DNA of 64,000 bases from CAZAQV01 sp964487255 (GTDB lineage: Bacteria; Myxococcota_A; Polyangia; Polyangiales; CAZAQV01), in contig CAZAQV010000011.1 in assembly GCA_964487255.1 (NCBI GenBank), positions 1 through 64,000 on the forward strand, in the 5' to 3' direction. Position numbers and translations under genes: made by a program. The notes beneath the pieces were generated by a model. The model did not search any database. It had not been told where the DNA came from and worked only from the letters and a program-made list of their open reading frames with translations. Shown in pieces: positions 29,201 to 38,300 of this stretch (its first letter is position 1; every line of letters starts with the position of its first letter).

Positions 29201-31714
29201 ATGTGGGTTCCCCGCTTCCTTCCTGCTGTCAGTGACAGGCAGTTCGACACCGAACCCGTCCAACGCCCGAAGCATCGGTGGTTTGATAACGGCGTGGGAG
29301 GGTTTCAAAAAGACGGGCGAGAGTACGTCGTCTTCCTGGACGCAGGTCAACAAACCCCCGCACCGTGGTGCAATATTCTCGCTAACCGAAGCTTTGGCTG
29401 TCTTACGAGCGAGCGCGGGCTTGGCTGCACCTGGGCGATCAATTCTGGCGAGAATCGGCTTACGCCGTGGCGGAACGATCCCGTTGTCGATCCTCCCTCG
29501 GAAGTGATCTACATCCGCGACGAAGAATCGGGCGTATTTTGGACACCGACGCCGGGTCCCTGTGGCGTACCCACCGCGTTTGAAGTGACCCACGGCCTCG
29601 GAACCACGCACTGGTATCATCGCAGCCACGGTCTTTCGCAAAAGCTCCAGGCGATTGTGCACCCCACGCAGCCGCTTAAGCTTCTTGAGCTGCGCATCGA
29701 CAACCTTTCCAGTTTGCCGCGGCGTTTGACGGTTACATACTATGTGCCGTGGGTTCTCGGAGCACGTCGGGCTTCCGACGGGCCGTTTACCCGTTCAGCT
29801 TTCGACGCGGATACCCAAGCGATCATTGCAGAGAACGCTTGGAGTTCAATTTCACCAGACCAGGTTGCGTTTGTTGTGGCGAGTGACGCTGTGCACGGGT
29901 TTACAGTGGATGGAATCGAATTCTTGGGCGAGGGAGGCGTCGGCGATCCAGACGCGCTCCACCGGTGGGGACTCTCAAACGCTCAGTCTGCAGGGGCTAA
30001 TCCGTGTGCGGCGTTACAGGTTCATATCGACCTCGCCGCACAAGGTTCACACGTGCTGCACTTTGCCTTGGGGTGGGGCAAGGACATGGCAGACGGCACT
30101 GGGTTGGCTCAAGTCGCAGCGCGACCTGGCATCGTTGACCAAACTGTGAGTCAGCTGCGCGCCTTTTGGAGCGATCTGCTCGGTGCCATCCATGTTGAGA
30201 CACCAGAACCCGCTATGGATTTCATGCTCAACACCTGGTCACTGTATCAAGCGATTTCGAGTCGATTCTTCGCGCGTTCTGCTTTTTATCAATCGAGCGG
30301 CGCGATTGGTTTTCGCGATCAACTCCAAGATGCAATGGCTCTTTGCGTTGCGGCACCAGCAGATGTTCGCAGTCACATTGTTGAATGTGCAAAGCACCAG
30401 TTCGAGGAAGGTGATGTGCTTCACTGGTGGCACCCACCCACTGGACGTGGAGTGCGAACACGGTGCTCTGACGATTATCTGTGGCTTCCTTTCTCGGTGG
30501 CACACTATGTCAGGACGACGGGGGACCTTGGGGTGCTCGACGTTCAAGTCCCGTTCTTGACCGGTGCCGAGCTCGGGGAACGGGAGAATGAACGCTATGA
30601 GCTCTTCGCCGAGTCGCCTGTTTCGGCGTCGCTAATGGAGCATTGCCTCAGAGCGGTTCATCGTGCATCAGCTCGTGGTGACCACGGCTTGCCAAAGATG
30701 GGGAGCGGGGACTGGAACGACGGAATGAACCTCGTTCGCGGTGAAAGCGTCTGGCTTGGGTGGTTCCTCTGCGCCGTGATGAAAGATGTCGCCGAATTGT
30801 GTGAGAGGACCGAGCGCAAGAGGGAATCTGAGAATCTGTACACAGCGATCGCGGGCTTGCAGAACGCTCTCGAGCGCGCGTGGGACGGAGCCTGGTATGT
30901 TCGCGCCTTCTATGAAGATGGCTCCGCATTGGGCTCAAAGAGCCAAACGGAAGCTTCGATTGATTCGATCTCTCAGTCCTGGTCCGTACTTTCCGGAGTG
31001 GGAAACAAGGCGCGTGCTTCCGTTGCGGTGGAGAGTGCTATGCGAAAACTGGTCGATGACGAAGTCGGGCTTGTCAGACTACTTTGGCCGCCCTTCGACA
31101 AATCGCCGCAGAATCCTGGCTACATCAAGGGGTATCCCCCCGGTGTTCGCGAAAATGGTGCTCAGTATACCCATGCCGCGACTTGGCTGTTGTGGGCTCT
31201 CGCCGAGCTCGGCCGTGCTGACGATGCCGAAAGGCTCTTTCAGATGATTAACCCAATCAGTCGAACACAGACAAGTGAAGAGGTCGCGCGATATCGTGTC
31301 GAGCCCTATGTGCTCGCTGCAGATGTCTACAGCGTAGAACCCCACCGTGGGCGCGGTGGCTGGACATGGTATACAGGCTCGGCGGCTTGGTACTATCGTA
31401 CGGGTATCGAGGCGATTCTTGGTTTGCGCATCGAATGGCCGGAGCTTCGTATCGTTCCACGCATACCACAGCACTGGCCCGGATACCGAGCCACGCTTCG
31501 CTTGCGCTCGGCTGTTTATGAAGTTGAGGTGAGCAACCCGGACCGTGACTATGATGGAGTCGTCGAAGCCACTGTGAATGGCAGGGTTATTCTCCTCGGG
31601 TCAACTTCGTCGATGGGCGAAGTGCGAGTCCGGATTGGGGCTGCGGGCCTGCACCAGTTGCGTATTGTACTGGGAAACTCCAAGCGAGAGACCGTTCAGG
31701 TAGATGAACCGTAG
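23216..31714 (+). CDS. NdvB/ChvB-like cyclic beta-glucan synthase (GT84 + GH94)
   Basis: 2832 residues, the usual size for cyclic beta-1,2-glucan synthases. Hydrophobic segments near 303-330 and 338-365 precede a glycosyltransferase domain with the LDSDTE DxD-type motif (about 526) and RRMHRWIRGDWQL (about 672), then more membrane helices (about 725-770 and 865-905). The C-terminal half has carbohydrate-binding and glycoside-phosphorylase GH94 domains, with the catalytic GSGDWNDGMN at about 2500 and HHQGMTLVSL in an earlier copy. Known relatives polymerise UDP-glucose, then cyclise and trim the glucan by phosphorolysis, giving periplasmic osmoprotection. Coupling to a universal stress gene suggests stress-induced synthesis. 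Product linkage is inferred. Confidence 0.9.
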   Translation: MSSAETFMEGQALARELPNTGFERAELDEVLFWAQDADVFERLQRALVGLPVDVTRRPAVEWFLDNFYIIVATSRQLLEDMPMEFFRKLPVVHRDGRPVPRVHVIAERFSSRTQRVPDREAFETFLAGFQSVTPLTIAELWAFPSLVRAVCLQKITRMLAPIASMQVPTTLPVVNAVPPSLSEVDEVVSAAVRTLISLKSIRWRDVFIQTSLVQQELRNDPAGIYDLVAFSTAEQCLHEVEVLACRARCSEIEVAREAVTLAQSCAEADLRRAHVGYYLIDEGRASLEAQLGIRLPLRLRLGRWVRAHATLVYLSIVGSLTVGLSVALFVLVRGATGDGIAAALASAIALVPVSTFAIAWVHWVITWFIKPRRLPRLNLDKGIPQHLRTAVVIPTLLADLKETHQLVEQLERHYLANPDENLQFALLADLVDADSPRLASDAEILSRAQEGIVILNERHGDGAVGPFHLLVRERQWNQSEGVYMGWERKRGKLEEFNRLLAGFGETSYTIHTGHPEELRDTRFVITLDSDTELPRGAARSLVAILGHALNRAEFRNGRVVAGYTVLQPRLDINPDASHRSRFASIFAGDTGLDIYSRAVSDVYQDFFGTGIYVGKGIYDVDAFRRSLEGKVPENALLSHDLFEGINGRAGLVSDIVLYEDYPPTYLAYARRMHRWIRGDWQLVPWLGIHVPGQGRNRILSPFTHIDRWKVLDNLRRSLQPLALFVLLVGGWFWIPNYVWVWTAIVLVLSAGHLLTNVASRLKSFLRGDLRATGNRLSDLRSDFFRWLVAWAFLPHEAFLITDAVFRTLVRVFVSRRGLLQWTSAAYVARTTSGRGRLDTWREMAAGPVGAVVLFVLVAKFSPLVLGASLPFLCCWLVSPELARWLARPHTDMEYLFQASEKKELRLLARRIWLFFETFVGSEDHWLPPDNVQLRPLKIAHRTSPTNIGLYLASAATAYDLGHTHRADFCARTRSALRTIAVLERYRGQLLNWYDTQNLAPLLPRYVSTVDNGNFVASLIALRETCSEHATGPVFDEAAWAGLRDTTELARRAVCTLAEAGGLSPKNEERILDELEVLTDKISVGHRTLNRWQSMIAEVQARVGSISRNLHRGIAGIEAVHAPIVREVSSWIEVLSRHAQALGEDLDVLGGWYFALVDAPEPVLANFTCRELFRELCEDVSRVALDELGATRKEVEGTLSRIVSIEATPEVVAYRERVLALMDKATVYSEQVLAELLDIAANVQAEIDRADFRFLYDEEAHQMFIGYDVSNARPDLHHYDLLASEARLASLVAIAFGHAPVEHWFHLGRPLLRILGRTTLVSWSGTMFEYLMPLLFTQSFPKTLLGRSMQAAVDCQIRYAEKRGVPWGISESGFAAVDGDGNYQYRAFGVPELAFQRGLAEDMVVAPYASLLALSIRPRAVLKNLQVFEQLGVAALYGPFEAIDFTPKRLLRGARSPSQGTVLHSYMAHHQGMTLVSLGNVLLGQRTIARFHRDPRIQTVVHLLQERVPSERPPPRPVDMSAQVEEGNQPRATLEAWTPRPTVLDPAVHLLSNSRLSVMSDAVGRGPLWLMVDEPKQANRNGMRAISIRPWEGEEMGGFCLFLRAKEKEQVRTILLSGGYEAEKAGERRVTYWPHKIETLTRVGTLAIRQTLMIACDDEVEIRSVSLKNEGESSVDACLTSYSDLAIHEAREHARHPVFSRLFIETRATDHGRLLIGKRRPQGPADVWPVAGQTLVADPDIEVSWDTSRATFIGRGQSLRAPSVMGHSEPLQATAGYVLEPCFSHRARLTLSPGEERRCTWLTGVSHDESELRRLLDRYADAPAARATDAHAERVLASVLAELGISVSETHTLQKLFSKLLSRSGAQRTSGETNRQHLWSCGISGDQPLLLVHRRSESMSFVKQVLRSCALWFRLGFRIDVVFVLYESVSYLNETRNEILRLAEALGLPELGGVINVVSAPRLSDSTLESLQGAAGAVLDTERGTFEEQVSTASDPMWVPRFLPAVSDRQFDTEPVQRPKHRWFDNGVGGFQKDGREYVVFLDAGQQTPAPWCNILANRSFGCLTSERGLGCTWAINSGENRLTPWRNDPVVDPPSEVIYIRDEESGVFWTPTPGPCGVPTAFEVTHGLGTTHWYHRSHGLSQKLQAIVHPTQPLKLLELRIDNLSSLPRRLTVTYYVPWVLGARRASDGPFTRSAFDADTQAIIAENAWSSISPDQVAFVVASDAVHGFTVDGIEFLGEGGVGDPDALHRWGLSNAQSAGANPCAALQVHIDLAAQGSHVLHFALGWGKDMADGTGLAQVAARPGIVDQTVSQLRAFWSDLLGAIHVETPEPAMDFMLNTWSLYQAISSRFFARSAFYQSSGAIGFRDQLQDAMALCVAAPADVRSHIVECAKHQFEEGDVLHWWHPPTGRGVRTRCSDDYLWLPFSVAHYVRTTGDLGVLDVQVPFLTGAELGERENERYELFAESPVSASLMEHCLRAVHRASARGDHGLPKMGSGDWNDGMNLVRGESVWLGWFLCAVMKDVAELCERTERKRESENLYTAIAGLQNALERAWDGAWYVRAFYEDGSALGSKSQTEASIDSISQSWSVLSGVGNKARASVAVESAMRKLVDDEVGLVRLLWPPFDKSPQNPGYIKGYPPGVRENGAQYTHAATWLLWALAELGRADDAERLFQMINPISRTQTSEEVARYRVEPYVLAADVYSVEPHRGRGGWTWYTGSAAWYYRTGIEAILGLRIEWPELRIVPRIPQHWPGYRATLRLRSAVYEVEVSNPDRDYDGVVEATVNGRVILLGSTSSMGEVRVRIGAAGLHQLRIVLGNSKRETVQVDEP

Positions 31715-31739
31715 TGGTGGTCGTCTCTACCTGAACGGT
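31691..31739 (+). terminator. 14-bp inverted repeat across the glucan synthase stop codon
   Basis: ACCGTTCAGGTAGA (31691-31704) pairs perfectly with TCTACCTGAACGGT (31726-31739) around a 21-nt loop that contains the stop codon. It lies between convergent genes. There is no T tract on either side, so it is either a Rho-assisted or mRNA-stabilising 3' hairpin rather than a classical terminator. Confidence 0.5.
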
Positions 31740-31789
31740 TCGTCCAAGACTGAGGCGTGCAAATCTGACGACCTCATCCGTGCACTGTT

Positions 31790-32452
31790 CTATACCGCTG
31801 GAGAGATGCGTAGATGATCTTCTACCGTACGCACCCCAGCCGTCCCGCGGACCGCCCCGATGACGGCCTGGCGTTCAGGCCATGAGTGCACGACTCCCGA
31901 TAGGCTCACCTTGCCATCGTGAACATCCAGTTTGATGCGTCTCGCTTCACGCTCGGCTCTCCGCTCCAGCGCGTCTTCGATCGCTCTTTGTACGTCTTCG
32001 ACCTTTGCACGAGACGAAATGCGAATCTTGTTGGTGACCCCTCGAACGCTGGCTAGGTCGTAGACGGCTTGCTCCGCATCTTCGCGTTCACTCCAGTAAT
32101 CGACTTCGCCATCAAGCGTGATCCACCCGTTCGACACGGTGGTTGTAATCTGTTTGTGGGGGACGAAGACATTCCATTCAAGCGCAGTTCGCACCGCGTG
32201 CGCTATCTCTGTGTCGCTCCGGCTCGGGGTGCCGAGGGCTCGGACTTTGATGTCGTTGGCAACGTCAAGAACGCCACCCACACGGTGTGCAGCCTCCTGC
32301 GCCGCGACGCGCTTGGCCCAGCTGCTCACCGTTCCAGTGAGCGTTACGCCCCCTTTGTCCACACCGACACCGATTTCAGTCTCTTCGACTCGAGTATCCC
32401 ATCGCAGTTCTCTCAGTACCGCCTGTTGTATTTGTGAATCTGTTCTTTTCAT
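31790..32452 (-). CDS. BON-domain protein (three BON domains)
   Basis: 220 residues from the ATG at 32452, with AAGGAG upstream; in-frame sequence before it does not fit the family. Three BON domains at about 3-70, 78-146 and 150-218, each with the alternating pattern seen in GVTLTGTVSSW, WITLDGEVDYW and KVSLSGVVHSW. No signal peptide is evident, so it may be cytoplasmic, unlike OsmY. BON proteins bind phospholipid or peptidoglycan and are common in stress loci. Confidence 0.88.
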   Translation of the reverse strand: MKRTDSQIQQAVLRELRWDTRVEETEIGVGVDKGGVTLTGTVSSWAKRVAAQEAAHRVGGVLDVANDIKVRALGTPSRSDTEIAHAVRTALEWNVFVPHKQITTTVSNGWITLDGEVDYWSEREDAEQAVYDLASVRGVTNKIRISSRAKVEDVQRAIEDALERRAEREARRIKLDVHDGKVSLSGVVHSWPERQAVIGAVRGTAGVRTVEDHLRISPAV

Positions 32453-32662
32453 AATCTCTGTCTCCTTCGTCTCATTCGCTCGGACGACCGTCGCCCGGCG
32501 TGCCTTGACGGAGGCGAGCTTCTGCACGTCTTGTGCCATACACACGTTTCAAACGCCGCCTTAGGAGCGAGCAGCTGTGACAAGGCGCAGCCTCCTGATC
32601 CGAACCCTCGAATCACGAAGCTGCGCCCATTTGCCGAGTTGCTGGTGCTTGTTTAGGTGACT

Positions 32663-33310
32663 TCAGAACTCCCATCCGGCTGTAAGCTTGCCATCGAGTG
32701 TGTGCAGCTCCGCCTGGTCTCCCAATAGGTCTGCGTCGACGGCAGGTCTTGCCATTAAACGCGCGTCAAGCAGCAGGCCATCGGTGCGAAAGCTGAGGCC
32801 TGCACCGAAAGGAACCTCGAGGACGTCGTCCTCGTTTCGCATGCTGGACGTGTTCACATCTTTGTTCTCGACGTTGTAGCGGCGCCAGGCTGCTCCGACG
32901 ACGACATAGGGTTGCCACATTCCTTCCGGTATGAAGTTGGCTCGAACCGCTCCTTGAAGCCCGTTGGAGAGCAGGTAGGCGCTCGAATCAAGGCCCGTGA
33001 TCGTGACGTCCTGCGCCGATCCAACGTAGGCAACTTCTCCCGCTAGGTAGGTGCGCGTTCCGACGACGAGCCTTGCTTCCCACGCCCCAGCCACGTCTGC
33101 CACATCGTTCATAGACGAATCCGTAAAGCCTGAAACGCCAGCTCCACCCGCGATGCCCATCCCGACCTTGCTGTAGAGCGTAGGCCTATTTGGATCGCCC
33201 ACTTCGACCGTGTCTTTGTCTTCCTCCAAGTCGGATTCGAACTGAGCAGATGCGATCGAGATTGGAACCGTGAGTAAAACGGCTGCGATGATTGTACCAA
33301 ATTGAAACAT
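32663..33310 (-). CDS. Outer-membrane beta-barrel-like protein
   Basis: 215 residues with a cleavable signal peptide (SIASAQ) and alternating strands rich in Gly and aromatic residues (LVVGTRTYLAGEVAYVG, YVVVGAAWRRYNV), ending in the C-terminal aromatic WEF expected for an outer-membrane barrel. About eight strands are predicted by eye, OmpA/OmpW-sized. Function unknown. Confidence 0.7.
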   Translation of the reverse strand: MFQFGTIIAAVLLTVPISIASAQFESDLEEDKDTVEVGDPNRPTLYSKVGMGIAGGAGVSGFTDSSMNDVADVAGAWEARLVVGTRTYLAGEVAYVGSAQDVTITGLDSSAYLLSNGLQGAVRANFIPEGMWQPYVVVGAAWRRYNVENKDVNTSSMRNEDDVLEVPFGAGLSFRTDGLLLDARLMARPAVDADLLGDQAELHTLDGKLTAGWEF

Positions 33311-33447
33311 GGTTGCCTCCTTCGTGATGGCGATTCACAGGAAGCATTTGCTGTGCCAAGTTTGAAGGCGCGGCAAGATTCACTGGGCGAACGGAACCGT
33401 GAGGTGTGCAGCGGCTGCGATTTGCGCGCATTTTTTTCCGACGGCGG

Positions 33448-34044
33448 TTAGGGAGATGTCGTCGTCGTAGCGTTGCAGCTTGACCACATCGTTCGCAGCA
33501 ACTCTGCATCTTCGACGGTCGGTGCCGTCGTCGTGTTCCCCGCATTCATGACCGAAGGTCGCGAGTCGGTTCCGACATGAAGCAAGCCAAAAGCGTGTCC
33601 CATTTCATGTGCCAACGTCACCGCCTGCTCGTTCTCCTCAAGCTGGTTGTTGACCAGTATCTCCCCCTCTTCATCTCGATAGGTGCCATTCAAGATGGGA
33701 GACAGTTCCCGAAAGCTGACGAACAATACACTGGGCTCGTGCGCGGGTTGGATATCGACTTCTAAGCTGCTTGGCTGTTCGCTTGCGTCCGACCATTTTG
33801 CGCTGATGGGCAAAACGCTCGACCAAAGGACAATGGCCTGCTCAATGGCTACAACGTGTCTTGGATCGAGCGTCTCCCCTGCATCGACCGACGAACTTAC
33901 CGTCACCATCGTCGGTGAACAGGGATCGAAAACAACGTCGATGACGTCGTCCGTCGCAATGCAGCCCGCTGTGCTCAGTATGACGAGCGCAAACAGAGCG
34001 AGGCGAAGTTTGTGCGTCAGGGGTGAAGCGAATGCGCGTTCCAA
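33448..34044 (-). CDS. Metzincin-type zinc metalloprotease lipoprotein
   Basis: 198 residues. The lipobox is STAGC (Cys28). The zinc site HEMGHAFGLLH (146-156) is a full HExxHxxGxxH, and a Met-turn-like SVMNAG follows, as in matrixins. The protease domain is short. It is probably anchored in the envelope and secreted across the inner membrane. The substrate is unknown. Confidence 0.82.
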   Translation of the reverse strand: MERAFASPLTHKLRLALFALVILSTAGCIATDDVIDVVFDPCSPTMVTVSSSVDAGETLDPRHVVAIEQAIVLWSSVLPISAKWSDASEQPSSLEVDIQPAHEPSVLFVSFRELSPILNGTYRDEEGEILVNNQLEENEQAVTLAHEMGHAFGLLHVGTDSRPSVMNAGNTTTAPTVEDAELLRTMWSSCNATTTTSP

Positions 34045-34234
34045 GAGAAACCCAGTTTAGGGTATTTGTGGCCGGACTCATAAGAGCTGCGACAATTGCT
34101 GAGCTTTTCTCCTCTTGAAGCGGGGGATGTTCCGCTTCTAGCACGGCGTGTGCTGTTGCTGGCGGACCTCGGCGCAAAACCACTGACGAGCCGTTGGCAC
34201 AGGCTATGCAATCTTGGAACAGGGTGAGTCAGTT

Positions 34235-34492
34235 ATGCACTCCCTCGTTCTGATCATCCTCGCCTTTACGGCGGCCCTCCTTCTACTCGTACCGTGGGTT
34301 CTGATTGTTTCAGTTCCCGTTGTGGTGCTCGTCCTGGTGGCGGGTGCTCTTGTCATCCAGGGGGTGGCGCTCGTGAAACGGTGGGCGACCCCGACTCTCA
34401 AGTCTGCAAGAGTGAGGTTGGGACTCGCGTCACGGCGTCGCCCGCCTCGTTCTCATGCCAACCATCAGAACATCCCATGGTCGCGTGCTTGA
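34235..34492 (+). CDS. Small membrane protein of unknown function
   Basis: 85 residues from the ATG at 34235. Two closely spaced hydrophobic segments (about 3-22 and 24-42) are followed by a strongly basic tail. It lies upstream of the YtxH-like gene in the same direction. No family recognised. Confidence 0.55.
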   Translation: MHSLVLIILAFTAALLLLVPWVLIVSVPVVVLVLVAGALVIQGVALVKRWATPTLKSARVRLGLASRRRPPRSHANHQNIPWSRA

Positions 34493-34604
34493 GGAGGCCA
34501 GAAGGGCAATGTGGTCTTCGACCGCTTCGCTGGAGTAACCCTCAAGGGTTCGACATGGCCCATCCTTTGCTAGCAAATAGTTTGTCAAACGAAGGAGCTA
34601 GACC

Positions 34605-34871
34605 ATGAACAACCAACATACCCGTTATTCAAGCGGACAACTATTTGCGACGTTCCTCGGTGGGGCTGCAACAGGGGTTGCGATTGCTTTGCTGACCGCG
34701 CCCAAATCGGGAAAAGAAAGTCGTGAGCGGATTGCCGGCTATCTTCACCAGAAGGGAGATGCAGCGGCTCGACTTCCAAGTGCGGTCAAGGCCGCGAGCC
34801 ATGCGGCCAAGGAAGCGTTTTCCCAGTCGGTCAACCACCGCATCGTGCAGAGTTCAAATGACCAGATTTAG
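34605..34871 (+). CDS. YtxH-like small membrane-associated protein
   Basis: 88 residues with AAGGAG seven bases before the ATG. One hydrophobic segment (FLGGAATGVAIALLTAP) followed by SGKESRERI is the YtxH signature, then an amphipathic helical tail. YtxH proteins are induced by general stress in Bacillus; the molecular role is unknown. The stop overlaps the beginning of the frame that carries the broken CBS gene. Confidence 0.75.
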   Translation: MNNQHTRYSSGQLFATFLGGAATGVAIALLTAPKSGKESRERIAGYLHQKGDAAARLPSAVKAASHAAKEAFSQSVNHRIVQSSNDQI

Positions 34872-35335
34872 CGGAGTCTCTATCGCGTTTGAGCACGGCG
34901 CATCACCCATACGCCGTCCCCACCGACACCGCCCCCGCAACGGAGGCTGGCCCGCGAAGGGCTTGCCAGCCCGGTCGGTGGCCTCGATCATGACCTCACC
35001 GGTGGTGGCCTGTAGTCCAGAAACGACCGAAGAAGCAATCCGGAGCGTACTTTGCGCTGGGAGGATCGGTTCGATTGTTGTTGCCCAAGACCGCGAGCCG
35101 ATTGGCATCGTGACGAAGACAGACTTGCTCTGCATGGAAGACGATGATGAGGCCACCTCGTGGCAGTCGGTGCATGAGGAGGGAAGCGCCCATCGAGTAT
35201 GCGGCAGCATTGATGGCACGCGAAGGGGTGAGTCACTTGCCGGTCGTCGATCGCTCCAATCGACTCATCGGTATCACAAGTAGTCGTGACGTTTTGGCCG
35301 CGGTCTCCCGAGAGTGCGGCTTTGCTGTCATGTGA
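34861..35335 (+). pseudogene. CBS-pair protein split by a frameshift
   Basis: The first CBS domain (from SIMTSPVVACSPETTEEA to GIVTKTDLLCME) is read in one frame with starts possible at 34861, 34963, 34978 or 34990. The second (from APIEYAAALMARE to SSRDVLAAV) is read in the next frame and ends at the TGA at 35333-35335. The switch falls between about 35150 and 35200, where the linker also looks short. The protein is either broken or the assembly has an indel. CBS pairs bind adenosyl nucleotides; the intact protein would be about 130 residues. The 3' end overlaps the convergent ATPase gene by 8 bp. Confidence 0.7.
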
Positions 35336-38300
35336 CGCTCGTCCCGCGTGAAGCCATCGCGCTTGAGCGCAGAGATTTGAGCACACGATCGAGCCACGCC
35401 GACATGTTGTCGGAACGCCAATGCGAGAGGGCCGTCGCGGCTAACGTTCCGCATGCCGCCTGCGACAGTCCGACCGGGCCCAGTGGGCGACAGCCAAAGA
35501 AGTGGCTGAGGCCGGGCGTCTGGACAATCCCGAGAAGCGCTGCAGAGGTTCCGATCATAGTAGACTTGAGCCATGGGCCACGCCCGCCTGCGACCGCTGT
35601 CTGAGCGAGCTGGGAGCCTACCAGCGTGAGGAGGGCGACAGTGTTCGCGCGCTCACGCGTACCTGTGGCCCGTGCAATCGACCACGTGACGGCCGTAACG
35701 GTCGTTGTCAAAGCTGCGCGCCAGATGATCTCGCGCTTCAGGGCATCGCCGAGCGAGCCCTCGGGCCCCTCGTGAATAAGCTCCTGCGCTTCGAGGTGGA
35801 GTGGTGGCCGAGCGGCCACCACGATCGCTGGCAGTGTGTCTGTTAGCAAGTTCACAAGTAGAAGTTGACGTGCGTTAAGTGGAGAGCGACCGGAGATGAG
35901 GCCAGCGATAAGCGTGAAGCAGACTTCGCCCAAGTTGCCGCCCACCAAGAGCGATACTGCGTCGCGCACAGACACCCAGAGCGCGCGACCTTCAAGCACA
36001 GCATCGACAAGCGTCTCGATACGCTCATCGGTCACGATGAGATCCGCGCAGTCTCGAGCCGCAGCCGTACTCTTGACGCCAAGCGCGATCCCGACGTCCG
36101 CAAAGCGAATCGCGGGCGCATCGTTTGCCCCATCGCCGGTCATGGCAACCGTATGTCCGTCTTGCTGTAAGGCTTGCACGATACGAACTTTTTGTGCAGG
36201 TGTTACGCGTGCAAACACGGTGCTCTTGGCGATGCGCTGCGCGAACTCGATGTCGTCCAGCGACTCAAGCTCAACGCCTGTGATGACCGATGGGTTGTTA
36301 CCAAGCCCAAGCTCTGTTGCGATTGCAGTTGCGGTGCTCGGGTGATCCCCCGTGATCATCGTGACTCGGATGCCCGCCTGCGAAAGGCGTTCGAGCGCCG
36401 CGCCTGCGGTTGGCCTAGCAGGGTCGGCAAGTCCCACGAAACCACGAAAGCGGAGGTCTTTGACCTCGGCGTCACGAATCTTTGTGCACAGCTCGATAGG
36501 TTTCTCTGCAATAGCCAGTACACGCAGCCCCATTGCTGCCATGCGGATGCCCTCGTCCAGAAGACGCGTGTGTTCGGTTGGATCCAGTGCCGCGCAACGA
36601 CGCAACACAACCTCGGGTGCGCCTTTGACAGACACATATTGTCTCTCCCCGGATCTGCCCAGCGTGGCGTGGTAGCCACGTGCCGGCTCAAAGGGCAATG
36701 TATACACAGGCTTCCAACTCTCACTTGCTGCGCCCGTGCCGAGTCCCTCGTCAAGCTCAACCCCGACCTTGTGGGCGCCGTCGACAAGCGCCTGATCCGT
36801 CAGATGTGCGAATCGGTCCGTGCCATTCGGTGTTGCGCGAAGCGCGGCCGCCAAGATTCCTCGGTGTGCATCGGTGAGGTTATTGAGTCTGCGCTCGACT
36901 TGTCCGTCAGAAACGGAGTGAAACTCAATTTTACCCTTTGTCAATGTTCCAGTCTTGTCGAGACAGAATATGTCGACGCGGCCGAGCGCCTCGATCGCTC
37001 GAGCGTTTCGAACCCACGCCCCACGCTTGCGAAGCCGATCGGCGGCGGTCAACTGCGCAATGGTCGCGATCAGAGGCAGCCCTTCCGGGACTGCCGCTAC
37101 CGCAAGACTCGCACCTGCGCCGATCACCTCTTCCGACGGGCGATTCCGCGCCACACCGGCGGCGATGAGCGCGGCTCCTGCTGCTGCGGCTACGGGTGCC
37201 GTAAACGAAGTCAATGAATCCAAACGCTCCTCGACGCCACCTGAAGCCGCGGAGGAGCTCCCGTCGACAAATCCACGTTCAGCCTCGGTTTCGTTCCCAA
37301 GTGCGACGACCACCGCTATGCCGACGCCGGCGACGACGGTCGTGCCGTCGTAGACCATTGAGCAGCGGTCCGCGACAGCCTCCTGCGTGGGTCGGGGTGT
37401 TGCATGCTTGCGGACGGGTAGCGACTCTCCTGTCAGAGACGACTCGTCCAGCTCCAAACCAACGGATTCGATGAGTCGCGCGTCGGCTTGAACAAGGGCG
37501 CCGGCTCGTAGTTCCAACACATCGCCCCGAACCAACGACGCACGGTCGAGTTCTACCGCACTTCCATCACGACGAACGAGAGCAGTGCGCTCTTGTGACC
37601 CCTGCAATTTCTCAAGGGCATGGTTTGTGCGGAATCTCTGCGCTGCCCCGATGCACGCATTGAAGGTCATCACGCTGCCGATCAGCCCTGCGTCGACCAG
37701 CGCTCCCGTGAGCGCGCTCAACCCTGCGCCCGCAGCCAGAACTGGGGTAAGCGGGTTCGCGATCTCGTCGAAAAACATTCCGAGATAGGTCTGTGACCCG
37801 TGAGCCGGCTTGGGCGTCAAGCGATGGCGCCTGACGGCCTCCTCGGAATCGAGCCCTTCGCGACGAGAATCGAGACGGGTCAGCGTCTCCTCGACGTCGA
37901 GTGCATGCCATGGGGTTGGATCGGGGTGGATCTTTGCCGCACCAATCCGTACTTGATGTGCGTGACGAACCCCATTGAAGATCGCGAGCAGTGACGCTGC
38001 ACTTGAGGCCAGCATCACCTTGCGAACAGTCTCCGTTTTGAGTCCGTAGAGAGACAGCAGCAGTCCGCTCGCAGCCTCGATGAGCGCGAGTTGAACACTC
38101 TGCTCCGAAGTGCGTCTCGCGGCTCCGATGCTCTCGACGATGATGCGCGCGTCATCGATACCGTTGCGACTAAGAAGGTGCGCACTCCACGGAATGGGCC
38201 GACTTGCGTGCGCAATGCCAAGGCTCACATCCGCAGCGACAAGAGCGTTGAGCGAGCCGGCCGAAACGCAGCACACACAGCGACCATCTTCCTGGAGCTT

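Noticed and set aside
31715..31789. Classical Rho-independent terminator after the glucan synthase gene
   Set aside because: The inverted repeat is present but lacks a T tract on either strand, so only a weaker 3' hairpin call is supported.
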